A DNA stretch of 47,397 nucleotides from Hemicentrotus pulcherrimus (taxonomy: Eukaryota; Echinodermata; Echinoidea; Camarodonta; Strongylocentrotidae). The stretch covers positions 399,173 to 446,569 of the forward strand of contig BEXV01000082.1 in the NCBI GenBank assembly GCA_003118195.1, given 5' to 3'. Position 1 is the first letter of the stretch, and every line of letters starts with the position of its first letter. The position numbers and the translations under genes are program-made. Below are positions 11,565 through 25,000 of this stretch, one piece after another. The notes beneath the pieces were generated by a model. It worked only from the letters and a program-made list of their open reading frames with translations, was not told the origin of the DNA and made no database searches.

Positions 11565-12250
11565 TCAACGCCACAGCGCCATTATTTAGCACACACAAAA
11601 CAATCCCACCGCTGAAACCACGCAATTATTTTGACTACCACTGCCACCATGCCATTATTGGGACAAAACACAATCCCACCGTTGTAACCACGCCATTATT
11701 GAGACAAAACAGTCACATCGTTGCCACCAAGCCTTGAAACAAAACACAATCCCACCGCTGCCACGCCATATCGAGACAAAACACAATTTCACCGTTGTAA
11801 CCACGTCATTATTGAAACAAAACAGTCACATCGTTGCCACCAAGCCTTTATTGAAAACACAATCCTACCGCTGCAACCATGCCATTATCGAGACAAAACA
11901 CAATCCTACCGCTATAACCACGCCATTATACACAGTCACATCGTTGCCACCAAGCCTTTTGAAACAAAACACGGTCTCACCGCTGCAACCACGCCACATC
12001 GTTGCCACCAAGCCTTTAATGAAACAAAACACGATCCCGGCCCACTGCTGCAACCGTGCCATTATCGTGACAAAACACAATCCCACTGCTGCAACTATGC
12101 CATAATTGAGACAAAACACAATCCCACCGCTGCCACCATGCCACTATTGAGACAAAATGCAATCTCACTGCTGCCACCATGCCATTGTTGAGACAAAACA
12201 CTATCCTACTGCTGCCATCACGCCGTTATTGAAACAGAAAACACGATTCT
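11565..12250. repeat. 41-bp minisatellite, about 16 copies
   Basis: Unit about ACCACGCCATTATTGAGACA followed by AAACACAATCCCACCGCTGTA, with period 41 where copies are clean (about 12125-12215). A variant with CAGTCACATCGTTGCCACCAAGCC is interleaved every two or three units, so there is a higher-order pattern. Open frames of 120-156 codons run through it only because the repeat lacks stops. Confidence 0.9.
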
Positions 12251-12774
12251 AAACATAGGATACACAATGCAAAAGTATCTTTTACAGGTATTTGACCTAA
12301 TGTATTAAACGTCAATGACCCTACCTATATAGACAAGGAAAAACATTTACAAACTTATGTTTTTGGTTTAATTTTACAATAGTTTGCATGTGTATAGGAC
12401 ATATTACGTCATTTATTTTAGGCAAAACGATTACCTATTGCATTCCATGTACCTCATTTGCCTATTTTGTATAGCACGAGTTTTAATTTATTTAGAAAAT
12501 TGCTATATAAGGTTTTATATATATATCTAGACTTCAAACGTATTATGGTACATTATATTATTTACTTTATGCATTATGTGACATGTTCGTACAAGAAACA
12601 AACAGTTTTTCTGCTGTATATAATTTTCCTTCTGTTTTGCTATACTGCATTGTAAATTGATTTATATGATTTATATGTTTATAAACAGATCATAATGATC
12701 ATTGATGTACTGTACATCAATGAAGTTTAATAAATACAATACATGTCAAACTTATGATGAGACCCTTTATATAC

Positions 12775-13015
12775 AGTGCGTCCCAGAAAACTGAAACCGA
12801 GACTTATCGATGTTTTATCATAACTTTTTCACATTTATAATTAATAAATGACACATCGATTTTTCAAAGCTTAGATCCTCCTCTTTCATTTGATGCCATT
12901 CATATGATGCATATTTCACGCATGAGTGATTAAAATGAATTTGAAGAAAGGAAACCAAAAAGACATTTGGCGGACGGTATCTGAATTTTAAAGAGAAAAT
13001 CACTAACTAACTAGC
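12775..13015. mobile_element. Tc1/mariner-like terminal fragment
   Basis: Begins tacagtgcgtcccagaaaac after a TA, as in many mariner-type ends. No matching opposite end and no transposase frame were found. It is best read as a solo end or a decayed copy. Confidence 0.35.
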
Positions 13016-13019
13016 AGAA

Positions 13020-13118
13020 TTGACAAAAGACTTAACTCCGTTTCGTTGACAATCAGCCATGCATTACGTCTGTCGTCTACGGCTGATTGTTAACAAAACC
13101 CAGTAAGTCTTTTGTTAA
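13020..13118. repeat. foldback / inverted repeat, ~38-bp arms
   Basis: Left arm 13020-13058 (ttgacaaaagacttaactcc ... gttgacaatcagcc) pairs with 13081-13118 (ggctgattgttaacaaaacc ... taagtcttttgttaa) with a few mismatches. The loop is about 22 nt. It abuts the Tc1-like fragment and may be a MITE inserted beside it. Confidence 0.75.
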
Positions 13119-13389
13119 TTCCTTTTGTTGCTACGGCAGACTGCCAGTGGAACCGAACAGAGTTTAATAAATCAGTATTTTTTTTTCGACGGGGTACCTG
13201 CAAGACATCTTTAGGGGTGCGGCAAGAGAAATTAGATCAAAGATCAATTTTTGTATCCATAATGAAATAAAGTGATTTTTCAACAAAAAAAATATAAAAA
13301 AAGCTATGTCTCTCTATGAAGAACATTTTAAAGACATTGAAATATCCATTTCTTTGTTCGCTCGCTCACAACATTAAACAAAACGAGAA

Positions 13390-13625
13390 TGCTTTAAAGC
13401 AGTGGAATGCCTGAATACTTACATTAACGTAGGCAACAAGATGCCAGAATGTCTCTTTGACAGCTAGGTGCCCGAATATATCTCATATTTTTATACAAAA
13501 ATTATCTTTTTACTGGCTCCCTTGGAACAATTAGAAACGAGATGCCCGAATCTTCGTGTATCGAGGTGATCGAACATATGATTTTTGTATTCATGTATTG
13601 GCCAGCAAGGTGCCTGCGTTCGTAA
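13390..13625. repeat. degenerate TGCCCGAAT motif repeats
   Basis: Five or six irregularly spaced copies of GATGCCCGAAT or GGTGCCTGAAT (about 13406, 13441, 13468, 13540, 13611) suggest an old tandem repeat with unequal spacing. No function is evident. Confidence 0.4.
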
Positions 13626-16600
13626 TACCATATCTTATCTGTTGTATTTTTGTGTGCAAAATACAATTTTTACCATACGCTTGCTCTCTTCTCTCACTCA
13701 CAAATTTTAGAAACAAAATGAATCTTCTGTAACAAATTCAGGATTAGGGTGATTAGGTTGAAAATGGTGCAGTGACTGTAAAAAGGTTTAAGCACCTTCT
13801 CCATGCACTTAATATTCAGGCAAGGCTGAGCGTATCATGTAGAAGAAAAATGGTCAGAGTCAACAAATATTTGGTGAAGAACAATATATTTATTACCCGG
13901 TAGTTCATTTTAATACACCCATTTGGTCATTTGGTGAGAAAAACAAAATAAAACAAACGCGTCAAATTCAAAGAGGAACCATTGTTGAAGATAGCCCCAA
14001 TTACAATGTAATTTTGCAAGTTATTTGCAATCTCATATGATCAAGACTGAACTTTTTTCTGTGTTCAAATTACATTCACTGTATAATGTCCAGAAAAGAG
14101 GCAGTCAATTCCACGATGGATTGAGGAGCAAGCAAATCATGATAGCTAGGAAGGTGCTTTGAATGAAGTTAGGACTGTTTTCATAGATTCAGATGGACAA
14201 TCAGAGAAATGTGAAAAGTTGACAATTTAGATACATGCATTAATAATTGGAATGTTAAATTGGTGGTAAATTGATAACATAACTGTTCTTCTTACACGAA
14301 CTGTAAATTGCTGCAGACTGTCCTCAAGACATACATAAAGAACATTTAAGATTTCATCATACATATATATATTCCAATCATCAATTCAAATTTTCCAAAC
14401 ATCATACAATCTCCTCTGTGACAGGGTCACTAAAATCCCAATGATAAGCAACTTGTTTCACCAATCCATTTATCTTTTTTTATTGTTGCTTTCACTCAAA
14501 ATAACTGGACATTAAATTCAGATTCAATAAAGTGCACCTTAAACACTTAATATTGAAATAAAGTGCAAAGTATCATACCAAAATTTAAAGTGCATAGTGC
14601 CTGTATGTGTTAAGAAACTGAAGGGTACTTAAACCCTTTATAAAGTATGAAACATATTGCAGACTAAAGACATAGTACTCAACCTCATAGTGCTGATAAA
14701 GGAAAAAGTCTAGTCTAATATGAAGTATCGGTACAACAATTTGGTAGAGTCCAAAGATGTAAGTAATTTGAGTCTTCTTGTCATTTTACAGAGCTCATTA
14801 AGAAGATGTTTATACATCCCTGGTCGTTGGCTACTTTCTCTATACTTTTTTTGTACATGTATTTCCTATAAAACTAGACTATTTTCCTACTATTTTCTTA
14901 CGGAACAAAAGATAGATGAAAAAAATATCAAGAATTAAAAAATGGCAAAAAACACATTTTTTGTGCTGGTTTTTTTTTTCTTCTTAACTTTTTGAGTTTG
15001 GCTAGGGAAAGAAAGGGGGTTTATCCCTCATGAAGTATACAATATGTAGCAGCGCCTAAGGCATGTCGTTAATATGATATTGCACATATACACCTGTCAG
15101 TACTTATCTCATATGGGTTTTGCATTTATAGGACAAGTGTCAGAAGGGTGTTAACTCATCTTTTTACATCCTAAACAACCTTCTAGCCCTAGACAAAACA
15201 AAGCTTATGTTTCAAAGTAAAAAATGCACTTCCAATGTATTGTACAGCTATATATTCAGAACGGTTTCAGCACTTTACTCAACAAAATCTTTGAAGAGTC
15301 GAAAGACAACAAGTAGGTGTACATACATCAATCTATAAAATGGTTAACATGTAACGACTAATGGAATGAAAGATGAGGAGTGTTTACCGGTATATATTCC
15401 TAAGTGCACTTCTAGAATGGTAAAACTACACAAGGTCACAAATAAAACATAAGAATCAAAAGGCACATTATAATTTACTAGATGTATACACCTACCAGTA
15501 GCTTAGATCCCAAGTGTGTTATAAATCGAAAGGGCATTCAATATTGTTGTTTCAATGCCAATTTCTCCCTATTTGATTTGAAAGTCTATTACTAAAAGAA
15601 TGTTAATATTTGCAAGGCATTTAAACTGAATAAATCTTACTTGTCAATCATGAATTTATGTAATACATGTATTAAGCACAACAAATTAATTGTAAAAAGA
15701 AAATCACAGCATGCTTGCTTTACATGTATGAAACAGGGATTCTACAGTGCTGTCCTAGGGCTATCAAATTGCATAGCTTAAAATGTATGCCTTTTGCAAC
15801 AATTACATTCAATTTTCTACCAAACTGTATCTATATTTAACTATATTATATATGCCTACTATATGAATAAATATAATGTTATCCCAATTCTTAGATCCTC
15901 TCATAAACAGCAGCACAAACGTATACCGGTACATAACATTGCAATCGATTCAGCACTAGTTGTGATATACCAAATTTCTAATAAATATACTGGGCCCCTG
16001 TAAAACACAGATAACTTAGCAATTAATTGCTATTTTGAAATTGACCGTGACGTACAATCAATTGCTAGGTTTTGTGTTACAGGCTCTGGTACACTAAATT
16101 GGAAACATGAACCCCAATATTCTCGCCATTACAGTAGAAACAGTAGAAATATAGCAGGAGGTATTATATAATGATCAAATTACATTATCTAAACGATGGC
16201 AAATATGTTCATGTATCATAATGACCTGCAATATAAATATGATTATATAATTTGATTTGGAATATATTTTTAATTATGCACTACTACTTTCCTTACAATG
16301 CTTTTCAAAAGATATATATTTTAGACTGGATGGAATACAAATAGTACTCTTCCTTTTCACTATGAACACCTACCTCATGTTTGTGCAGCTCCTTCTAACA
16401 AGTGATACATATATAGATACAACCTATTATAACACACATTATGAAAATATCATATAGAACTGTAAAATACATTGAATTATTATCTCAAAGTATGATATAA
16501 ATATCCAGTATATACAATAGAGGTACTTGTAAGACGATTTCAAAGTGAAAGAACTTGTTCATTCAGCGAATATTTGTGCAAAAATGAAAGAGAATACAGT

Positions 16601-18659
16601 AAGAAATAACACACAAGACAGAGTACTGTTTCACATTTACCAACATCCCATATATTAGGGACTATACACACCATAATCAAATCTGAACGATTAGTCAATC
16701 AAGTTGGTGGACGAAAAAAACAACAACATACTTACAAATTCTGGCATTAAAGGGGTATATCAGAGCATTTGAGCTTCAAAAAAATATTTCATAAGGTGTG
16801 TGGAATTGTAAATAAGTAATCCATTAAGCCTCTGATAATGTTTCAATAAATATTAACTTTGTATGAATTATATTTAAAAAAAATACACAAGCATATTCCT
16901 ACAGTTACAACCAGCAACTAAAATGTGTCAATGTATCCGATTGTACACTATTAAACTCAGATCTTTCAAAGTATGAAAGTATTTGTGTACAACTTTTAAG
17001 CCTCTGATAAACCATTGCAATTATAATTAGTTTTCAAAACATGACTATGCTACAGATGGAGTGCAAGAAAATGACCTTTTCCTCACAAAGTAGACCATGT
17101 TCAAAGGTGTATATTTTACACAATGCTCTTCCGTATGTAGCCATTGTTTGTATTGTCTCATTGGTGCACATGATATAGAAGCCTACTACATGAAATAACT
17201 TGAGAGGGATAACCCAAGATAAAGGAGGAATGATGTTGTAAATACCCTTGAATGTATATAACAAATATTGAATGAATACCGTTGTTCAATATAACATATA
17301 TCCACCTCTAAATAAGAACTGCCCTCATAAAAGTACAGCATTGGTCTGTGGTCTGAATCAAATGTAGCATCACTTTGCAATTTGTCAGCGCATATACTTT
17401 TTTATGTACATGTATGATGAACTTGGAGCGTTTAATATTCATAATATTAACTACCAATAAAGTCTGATATTTCTTCTTATTATAACACAAACCTTTACGT
17501 ATTCTAACAGTGACAATCAGCAAAATAAAATATAATATATTGCTTATATTCTTCTTTGTTTTCGGCATTTGAATATATATAACCAATAAGCCTCTGATGA
17601 ACTATTACACACACACTCATACATAGTCAGTGTTATAAGGACAGCTATAAGCAATCAATTGTACGTTTTTTTTTATATTGTACTATCCTACTGTCAATAT
17701 TCAGCACAGCTTTGATAAAATATTCCAATATACATACTAAATCTCAAAAAATAGACATAAACTATACACTATTCCATCATTTACAAAGTGCAATAAGTTT
17801 GATAGACCCTACTTATTAAAGGGTATCTCCACAACTATATTCTAAGGCAATTGGTATTAATGTAACAAACAAACACCAAATATATATCATTAAACATTCA
17901 TATTCTAAATACAAGGAACTTGACAGATTAATGTCAATCATGACAGGTAAATTTTGATTTACAACAATTTTCCAAGACTCTATAGAGTATGCTCATTCAT
18001 ATCTATGACAAAAGAGGACGTGAATTATGAATCACATTCAAACAAAATTTTTGAAGATAGACGACAGAATACTAATTCAAGACATTTTCTGTACAGTCCA
18101 TGACTAAAACAAATATTGCAGTGAATATCCATCACAATTTTTGAATGCACAAACAAGTTAATTAATGCTGATTTTTGTGAATTATAAATTGCTGGAATTT
18201 GTTTTCATATCTTTATATACAGATAGATAATATAAAACAAGGAATACAGATAGTACAAGACTCATAAAAAGGCAATTTGTGAACTTTTGCAAATGTGTAC
18301 AGAATTAAGGTCCGATGATGAAATCACACACCGACCACTTGATATAATATCATTTTGCACATCTAAACATTTTATATGACATCAATTATATACAAGTTCA
18401 GACAATAACAATTTGTTCATTGGAGATTTTAATAAAACCCATATCTTGTTTTGATAAACCACTTTATGAGAAAAATTCTCTGATTCTAAAAAATTGTCTT
18501 GCAGACATTTCGAACTGCTTCATAAATAAATATGGTTTCAATTATTCCAAAATAGACAATATTTGTATGTATCTGTCAGGCAATCACTTGCTTATAATCA
18601 ATAAAAAAATTGTGACAGTAAGGTACATTGAAAACTTGCTACTACTCATTTCTTAATTT
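13626..18659 (-). other. AT-rich stretch, possible long 3' UTR of the ABCA gene plus intergenic DNA
   Basis: No coding region is seen on either strand. Read on the minus strand downstream of the ABCA stop, AATAAA hexamers lie at 14478-14483 and 13889-13894, so a 3' UTR of 4-5 kb is possible but unproven. A short TIR element is at 15992-16089. The word AAGCCTCTGATRA occurs three times (16827, 16998, 17587). Confidence 0.35.
15992..16089. mobile_element. short MITE with GGGCCCCTGTAAAACAC ends
   Basis: The left part gggcccctgtaaaacac ... ttagcaattaattgc is matched in inverted orientation by gcaattgctagg-like sequence and tttgtgttacaggctct at the right. The whole is a 98-bp near-palindrome. No transposase; target duplication not resolved. 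Confidence 0.6.
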
Positions 18660-18660
18660 G

Positions 18661-18887
18661 CCTCTACGTGTATTAATTCACATTTGACAGGTGGATCTAC
18701 GTGATAAAGTTTATGAAATTCTTCCCAGAGCAGTCTTCTTATTTAGACTTGACTACTGGGGCTTCCTGTTAATGCTTTGAAAAGTTGATGGAAATTTGCC
18801 TCAATGTAGTCTTCTCATTCAGACTTGGCATGTCAATCAACACATTGAAGCTTTGCAAAATTGATGAGAACTAGTTGCAACCAGGGT
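18661..18887 (-). pseudogene. three decayed tandem copies of the ABCA C-terminal coding segment
   Basis: Just past the ABCA stop, a unit of about 65-80 bp recurs with anchors at 18901 (the coding copy), 18821, 18745 and 18680. On the minus strand the coding copy reads [15 protein letters not shown]-stop. The second reads LINFAKLQCVD-stop-HAKSE-stop. The third and fourth keep only ATCAACTTT and CAAGTCT-like blocks. They are non-coding remnants of repeated duplication of the gene's end, probably within the 3' UTR. Confidence 0.75.
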
Positions 18888-18894
18888 AGTCTTG

Positions 18895-19077
18895 TTATTC
18901 AGACTTGGCACGTGGATCTACATGTTGATCCTTTGCAAAGTTGATGAAGACCTGTTCTAACGTGGTCTGACTGACGCTGTAGTCTACGATACCTAACCTC
19001 TCTTTGTTCTCTTCTAAGAGACCAAAGATAAAGGACCAGTTGGTGGTTCCACTGTCCACCTGGTAGTGCACCAATTG
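18895..19077 (-). CDS. ABCA exon 36: C-terminus and stop
   Basis: Residues 1607-1666 and TAA at 18895-18897. [20 protein letters not shown] and [20 protein letters not shown], the conserved C-terminal motif, then a short tail. The final ~70 nt are the source of the tandem copies that follow in the 3' flank. Confidence 0.93.
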   Translation of the reverse strand, partial: QLVHYQVDSGTTNWSFIFGLLEENKERLGIVDYSVSQTTLEQVFINFAKDQHVDPRAKSE

Positions 19078-22000
19078 CTGAAGGGAAAGATCATAAAATG
19101 GTTGACTTATTATCACATCTTACCAACATTTACTTTTTTGTTAATTGTAAAAATTGAGAATTGTAGATTTTATTCAATACATAAAGGAAGATAATTGGCT
19201 TTCTATGAAACTTTCCAATGTTTAACCTGTAACTATTTCAGTGGTTGATAGTGCCTAGTTATTCATTGTCGGTATGTGTGGCAGGCCCAGGTATAGAAAT
19301 TACCAAACACAAATCATAAATTACCAAATCATCCAGGGTTTCCCCCTCCCCCTTATTAGATTAGTTGCAAAAACTTTCAGTGGACAGAACTTTAAAAAAG
19401 ATGGCTTCAATACCATATACAAAATACAGTATGAATTCATCATATTGGAGTGTAACAGGACCCCTTTTCAGGCATAAATTTTCAGGAAATTTATTCAGAA
19501 CTGGTGGAAAAACCTTTTTGGATAGTTTCCCAAGCAAATGCGTTGTGTGTCGAAAGGGAAATCTATCTCTATTATCTTTCCTTGTTTTCTGACTGAGTTT
19601 TGTAAATGCAATTGGAAGAAAAAAATTCCCTAACCAATAAATATCACTTGATAAAAAATATTTCCTGATTTTAGTGGTGATTTTAATGTCCAAACATATG
19701 GAATAATATATATTTCATTCCAAAGAGTTCCTTCAATTTAAATATTGAATACCAACCTGATGTTGTTCCAATAAGACTGCCCCTTCGAATCCTTCTGCCA
19801 CAAAAGCTTTGGTGGGTTCAATCAATGCTGGTGTACTGGTCTTAATGATGAGAGTGTAACCAGTACCAAATCTGTTGAGAAGGATAGAGAGAATCTTATT
19901 AGTAAATCATGATTATTCCTCAATTAATGCATCAATGCCAACTTTTCTATTTGTGGTTCATCAGACATTTCAAAACTTAAACAGGAGTATTTAGGAAAAC
20001 TATGTATAAACAAAAAGCCTTGCATGAAACACAAATGTGTCAAGTGAGGTTGACCATGTCTAATATTTTCTTGTGTTCAAGTCTGTGAAACATTTAAACA
20101 AAACAATGCAATCAAAAGAAACCTAGAAGCTCTTATAAACAGTATGCCTTAACATCCATGTACGAAAGCTGGTCCATAAAAATTAGGTATACTTCAAGAT
20201 CCTGCATTTTCATACATCCATTACTTGAAATGTTTAATTTGTGTATTCTTTACTCATTCATCCATTCATTCCTTCACTCAATATTTATCTACTTATTCAT
20301 AACTTCATTGAATAATCAATCAATTCATAATTGTTGATACATCAATCAATCCGTTCACTCATCCACTCAATCCGTCCATCTATCAGATGAGTATATGTCT
20401 CTTCTATCACCAACCTGCTCTTAAGATGATGTGTGCTTCCTAGACACTTGAATTGTCCATTGACCATGATAGCCAGTCTGGTGCATAGAGCTTCACACTC
20501 TTCCATACTGTAACAGATGACACAAAAAATAAGAATTTGCTGACTTCCGCATCAAACCCAAAGCCTACTCAACATTAACATGTTAGGAATTACTACATTT
20601 ATTTAAATCAAAACACTTTCCTCTAAAATTAATTGAGTACTTTGCATAAAACATTTGACATATCTTTTGAAGATGTGGTTCGACAGAGAATATTTCAGAG
20701 GGGGAAGAACAAAAATTGTATACAGTTCAACCTGCTTTAGCGACCACCTGTATAGAAAGGCCATCTGTCTGTAAAGACCACATTTTTCATTTACCTGGAA
20801 CATGGTTTCTAATTGAAACCTTAACAAAAAGAAACTGTACATAAAGACCACCTGCCTACAAAGACCACTTTCATGTCTCCCTTGAGCGATCTTTATGTAC
20901 AGATTTCACTGTACATGTATCACCAACATGTCACTAAGCTCAAATCAAAATTTTCTACACTATATATATTGTGACATTTCTATTGTGTCTTTGATTCGTT
21001 AAATGATACCTTGTCATACAAAAATGAAAAGTTTAATAAAAAATACAAATGACTGATGTCAATTAGAGGAGGGTTAAAGAGCAAATGGAAGGCTTCCAAC
21101 CTGTGTGAAGTAAGGATGATGGAGCGCCCTCCTTCCATGATGGATGTCAGTGAGTCCCAGAGATAACGACGAGCCTTAGGATCCATACCAGACGTTGGTT
21201 CATCCTACACGTAAATACAAGACATGCTACACGTTTACGACGAATCAGTTCAGGGACACAGGTAATTGTACTTTGTATCTTTGTAACTGGTCTAATCAAT
21301 CCTTCAAATGATGAAATGACATTAAAATCCAAACCTACATCTCTTTCATTGGCAGAGAAACCATTTGATTAGTTTACAATAAACATGCTGCATGGTGCTA
21401 TAAATTTGATACACTTGCTATTTCTGCAGTGAACTTATGAACAAATGCAGATTAAACAGAGCATTCATTCAAAAGAAAATGGTTATAAGAATAAGATTGA
21501 TTGATGACTGATTGATAAAATGTCTATAAAATGTAGGTGACTAGTAGAAATCAAAACACATAATGCTTCTGTAATTTGTGACAAAAATATATATATATAT
21601 ATATATGACCTGAGAAGTATTGATAGGTGCAAATAGATTTAATTTCACAGAAGAGTAAAAAATGGTTTGCTTACAAGAAGGACGATAGGTGGATTTCCAA
21701 CCAGAGCCACTGCTGTGCTCAATTTCCTCTTATTTCCACCACTGTAAAAGAAAAACAAAAATGTATTAATATGTTGAACTTTAAACATATAACGCAAGTA
21801 TGGCATTTACGAATACATGAACCCATACCACATGACCCCTTATGTGTACAATAAACCTGTAACTTATTGAAGGCTAAGCATAAGATACTTGGGATGAAAC
21901 CCATTGCAAATACATTTTGAATTAAAATGAAATCGTCTCCATTTTCAAAAGGAAATTAATAACCAGTTTGTTATTCTAATTATTGAATTTAGAAGACACA

Positions 22001-25000
22001 ATAACAGCTCCAATATTAGCATACCCCTTTAAACGGAAATAACACATAAATTACCAAAACATCTTTATATAGTTTTTGAAATGTTCATTTACCAGTCAAC
22101 AGAATAAGGAGCGGTCCTACAAAGGCAATCATAGAGGTTACTTTCTAAATTTATAAGTCTAAATAATCTGATGAATGGGAACAGGCTCTCTGTCTATGTA
22201 TCATACATTACCTGTAGGTGCCACACAGTTTGTCCTGCCACTTGTTTAGGTTCAAATGGTCAATGGTATGATCTACCACAGAAATCATTTGGTTGCTGGG
22301 GATTCCCCTCAGACGAGCAAACAGAATGAGGACCTCACGGCCGGTCAGCCTCTCCACTAGAGCATCAAACTGATAAGACAGACATGGAAGACGAAAGGAG
22401 AACGATAATGACCATGTTTCTGCCAGAGTTAAAAAAAAAATTTTAAATTATATTTTCTTCCAGAAATCTTCTAATGATTTTATTATGCGGGCATACAGAG
22501 TTTCAAAATTCAATAGGGTGAAATAAAAACTGCATGAAACACTTTGTGTGAATCAATCACTTAAACAAGGTAAACATGTATGCCAATGTCTATTTACTGA
22601 TTCACACAACTTTTAAGGCTTCTTTCATTGTATTCAAAACCAACTGTTCATCATGTGGTATTGATTTTAAATTAGCTAAAGAATCATTTGTGTGAAACAG
22701 ATGCTAAATACAATACCCACACATCGACCCCAACAAGATTTCAAATAGTACTCATACGGTCAAACTTAGACATTATTCACAATAAAATATGATATAGAAT
22801 GAATCTTACCTGGGGGCAATAACCGATTCGCTGTTGCACCTGAGAAAAAAAAATGGAAATAAAACACATTTGATGAAAACAAAACACCACCAATCTTTAT
22901 TAGACAGACACAAATTTTCAGGTAAACTATTTATACTTTAGTAAACTAGGCCAGGGTCCCGTCTTATAAAGAGTCGATATTGATTGCAACTTATTTGCGA
23001 TGTATATCAATTGCAACTACATGTATGTAAGAGATAGGAGACTGCGAACTTGTGACTGATTTGGATCAATCGCAACTCAAATCGTAACAGGGCCCAGGTA
23101 TTTTGCACTGCAACTCTGGTATACATGAAGTTTCCAGACTGATGATGAAACACTGGCAATATTTGTTATCTTAATTTCTATTTTTTGTTGGGGTGGGGGG
23201 AGACAAACTTCTGTCTACAAATCATTACAACTCAATTTGTACAGGCCAACATTCCACTATTAGCTCTAAATATAATAGTAAAGACCACACCTTTCTCCTT
23301 TGTGTCTGTATATCATAGCCTCCCATGTAAGCTGTACCGGCTGACATCCTTACATCACCAGTGAGCATACCAAAGGTTGTTGTCTTTCCAGCACCTGGAA
23401 ATCACAGAAATACACCAATAAATATTTAAAGTTCAGAGGAAAAGGAATTACTAGGAGAGTTAACCTGCATTAAAAATATATGTGCTTGAGAAGTTATATT
23501 TGGTACTGTGAAATCAATCAATTCCCTACTAATACAAGTATCAGATCGACATAAGTTAATATTTGACTAAGTTGATGATGGAATATGATTAAAAAATTAA
23601 AATATGATTTCCCTTAGCAAATTATAATTCAACATATTTAATCAAACAATTATCAAGTAATGAACTTATTATCAATAATACAAAAAACTAAGTCAGGAAG
23701 GAAAAGTAAGACATTTTCCCTTGTGTATGAAGTTACATGTGCTATCATTGACAGATCAATATAAGGAATGTCTTCAAACAAGCTAAGGTAAAATTATGAA
23801 TACATCAAAATTTGTTTCAACAAACTTAAAGGCATTGATCCTAATATGAGGGAGTAAATCAGCAAGGACTTACCATTAACTCCTAGTAATCCAAAGCATT
23901 CTCCTTTAGGGATGGTAACAGAGAGTTTGTCTACTGCTGGTGTGCGTTTCCCACGGTAAACCTAGGAAAGGAGGGTTACAACTTAACCATTACAAACATA
24001 AAACTATAATATTTCAATCTTACTTCATCATTTACTCAAATTTTCTTCCACAGTGAAGAAACTGAACTAAAAGTAGATATTCTTGATTGAAACAGACACA
24101 TATATCATACACATCTTCAAAATAATAGATTGAAAGACAAAAGAAATGTTGCATATAAGTATTCATTACATTCCCCTAACCATTCAAAGTTCTTCTGAAG
24201 TTATTAGCTTTAGACCCAGTGGAAAATCCCCCTCCCCGTCAAATGGCAACCCATCCCTTAAAAAAAACTAAACAAAACACAGCAAACAACAAAATGGAAG
24301 GAAAAATAAAAGAAAGAATAACAGAAAGGAGACGAGGGAAAGTGAACAGAAGGGTACAACCCATCTCCAACATTCCCCCGTGGTCTGTTGCTTTTTTCCC
24401 TAGCATTTTATCCACCCAGTGAAGTTTATGCCACCCTGCCCCTCCCCCCTCATGACAGCCAGTAACCCATCAATAGTGACAGGACCAAGTCCATACAGCA
24501 CCAAAGTGCAAATACCATATTCGTTGGTCGTCCAGGATACTGGTTCTAAACAACTGAGCCTGCACATGAGGATCACCGCGAAATAATTCAACCAACAGAC
24601 TTGAGCAGGGCAAATTCAGTGTTTGGGGCCGGTGTGATTACCTTGCCATCGTTAAGCACACAATTGTTTGAAACCAGTAACCTTGACACTGTGGTCAGTT
24701 TTTTGACATCACACTTTGGTACTCTACACCACTGTGCATACATGTACCTACATACCTTGGCTAGGTTCTTGATAATAACAGCATACTTGCTGTCATGTGG
24801 ATCAGTGTTATCAACCAAAATCTTCTCCTCTGCTACATCTGGGTCCTGTTTACACACCACAATAAGGACAAACATGAACCTCATTTAATATTTTTTACAT
24901 TTGAGTAGGAATAGTGTACATAGAAAGTTTAGGGTAAATTTACATAATTTGAAAAGGGAATGTTCTAGAATTTCTTTAAAATAATCGAGCAATATTCTAA

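Noticed and set aside
11721..12191. Open frames of 123 and 156 codons on the plus strand
   Set aside because: They run through the 41-bp minisatellite; the repeat simply lacks stops in several frames, on both strands.
17308..17586. 92-codon minus-strand frame in the AT-rich stretch
   Set aside because: Low-complexity composition and no family likeness or splice context.
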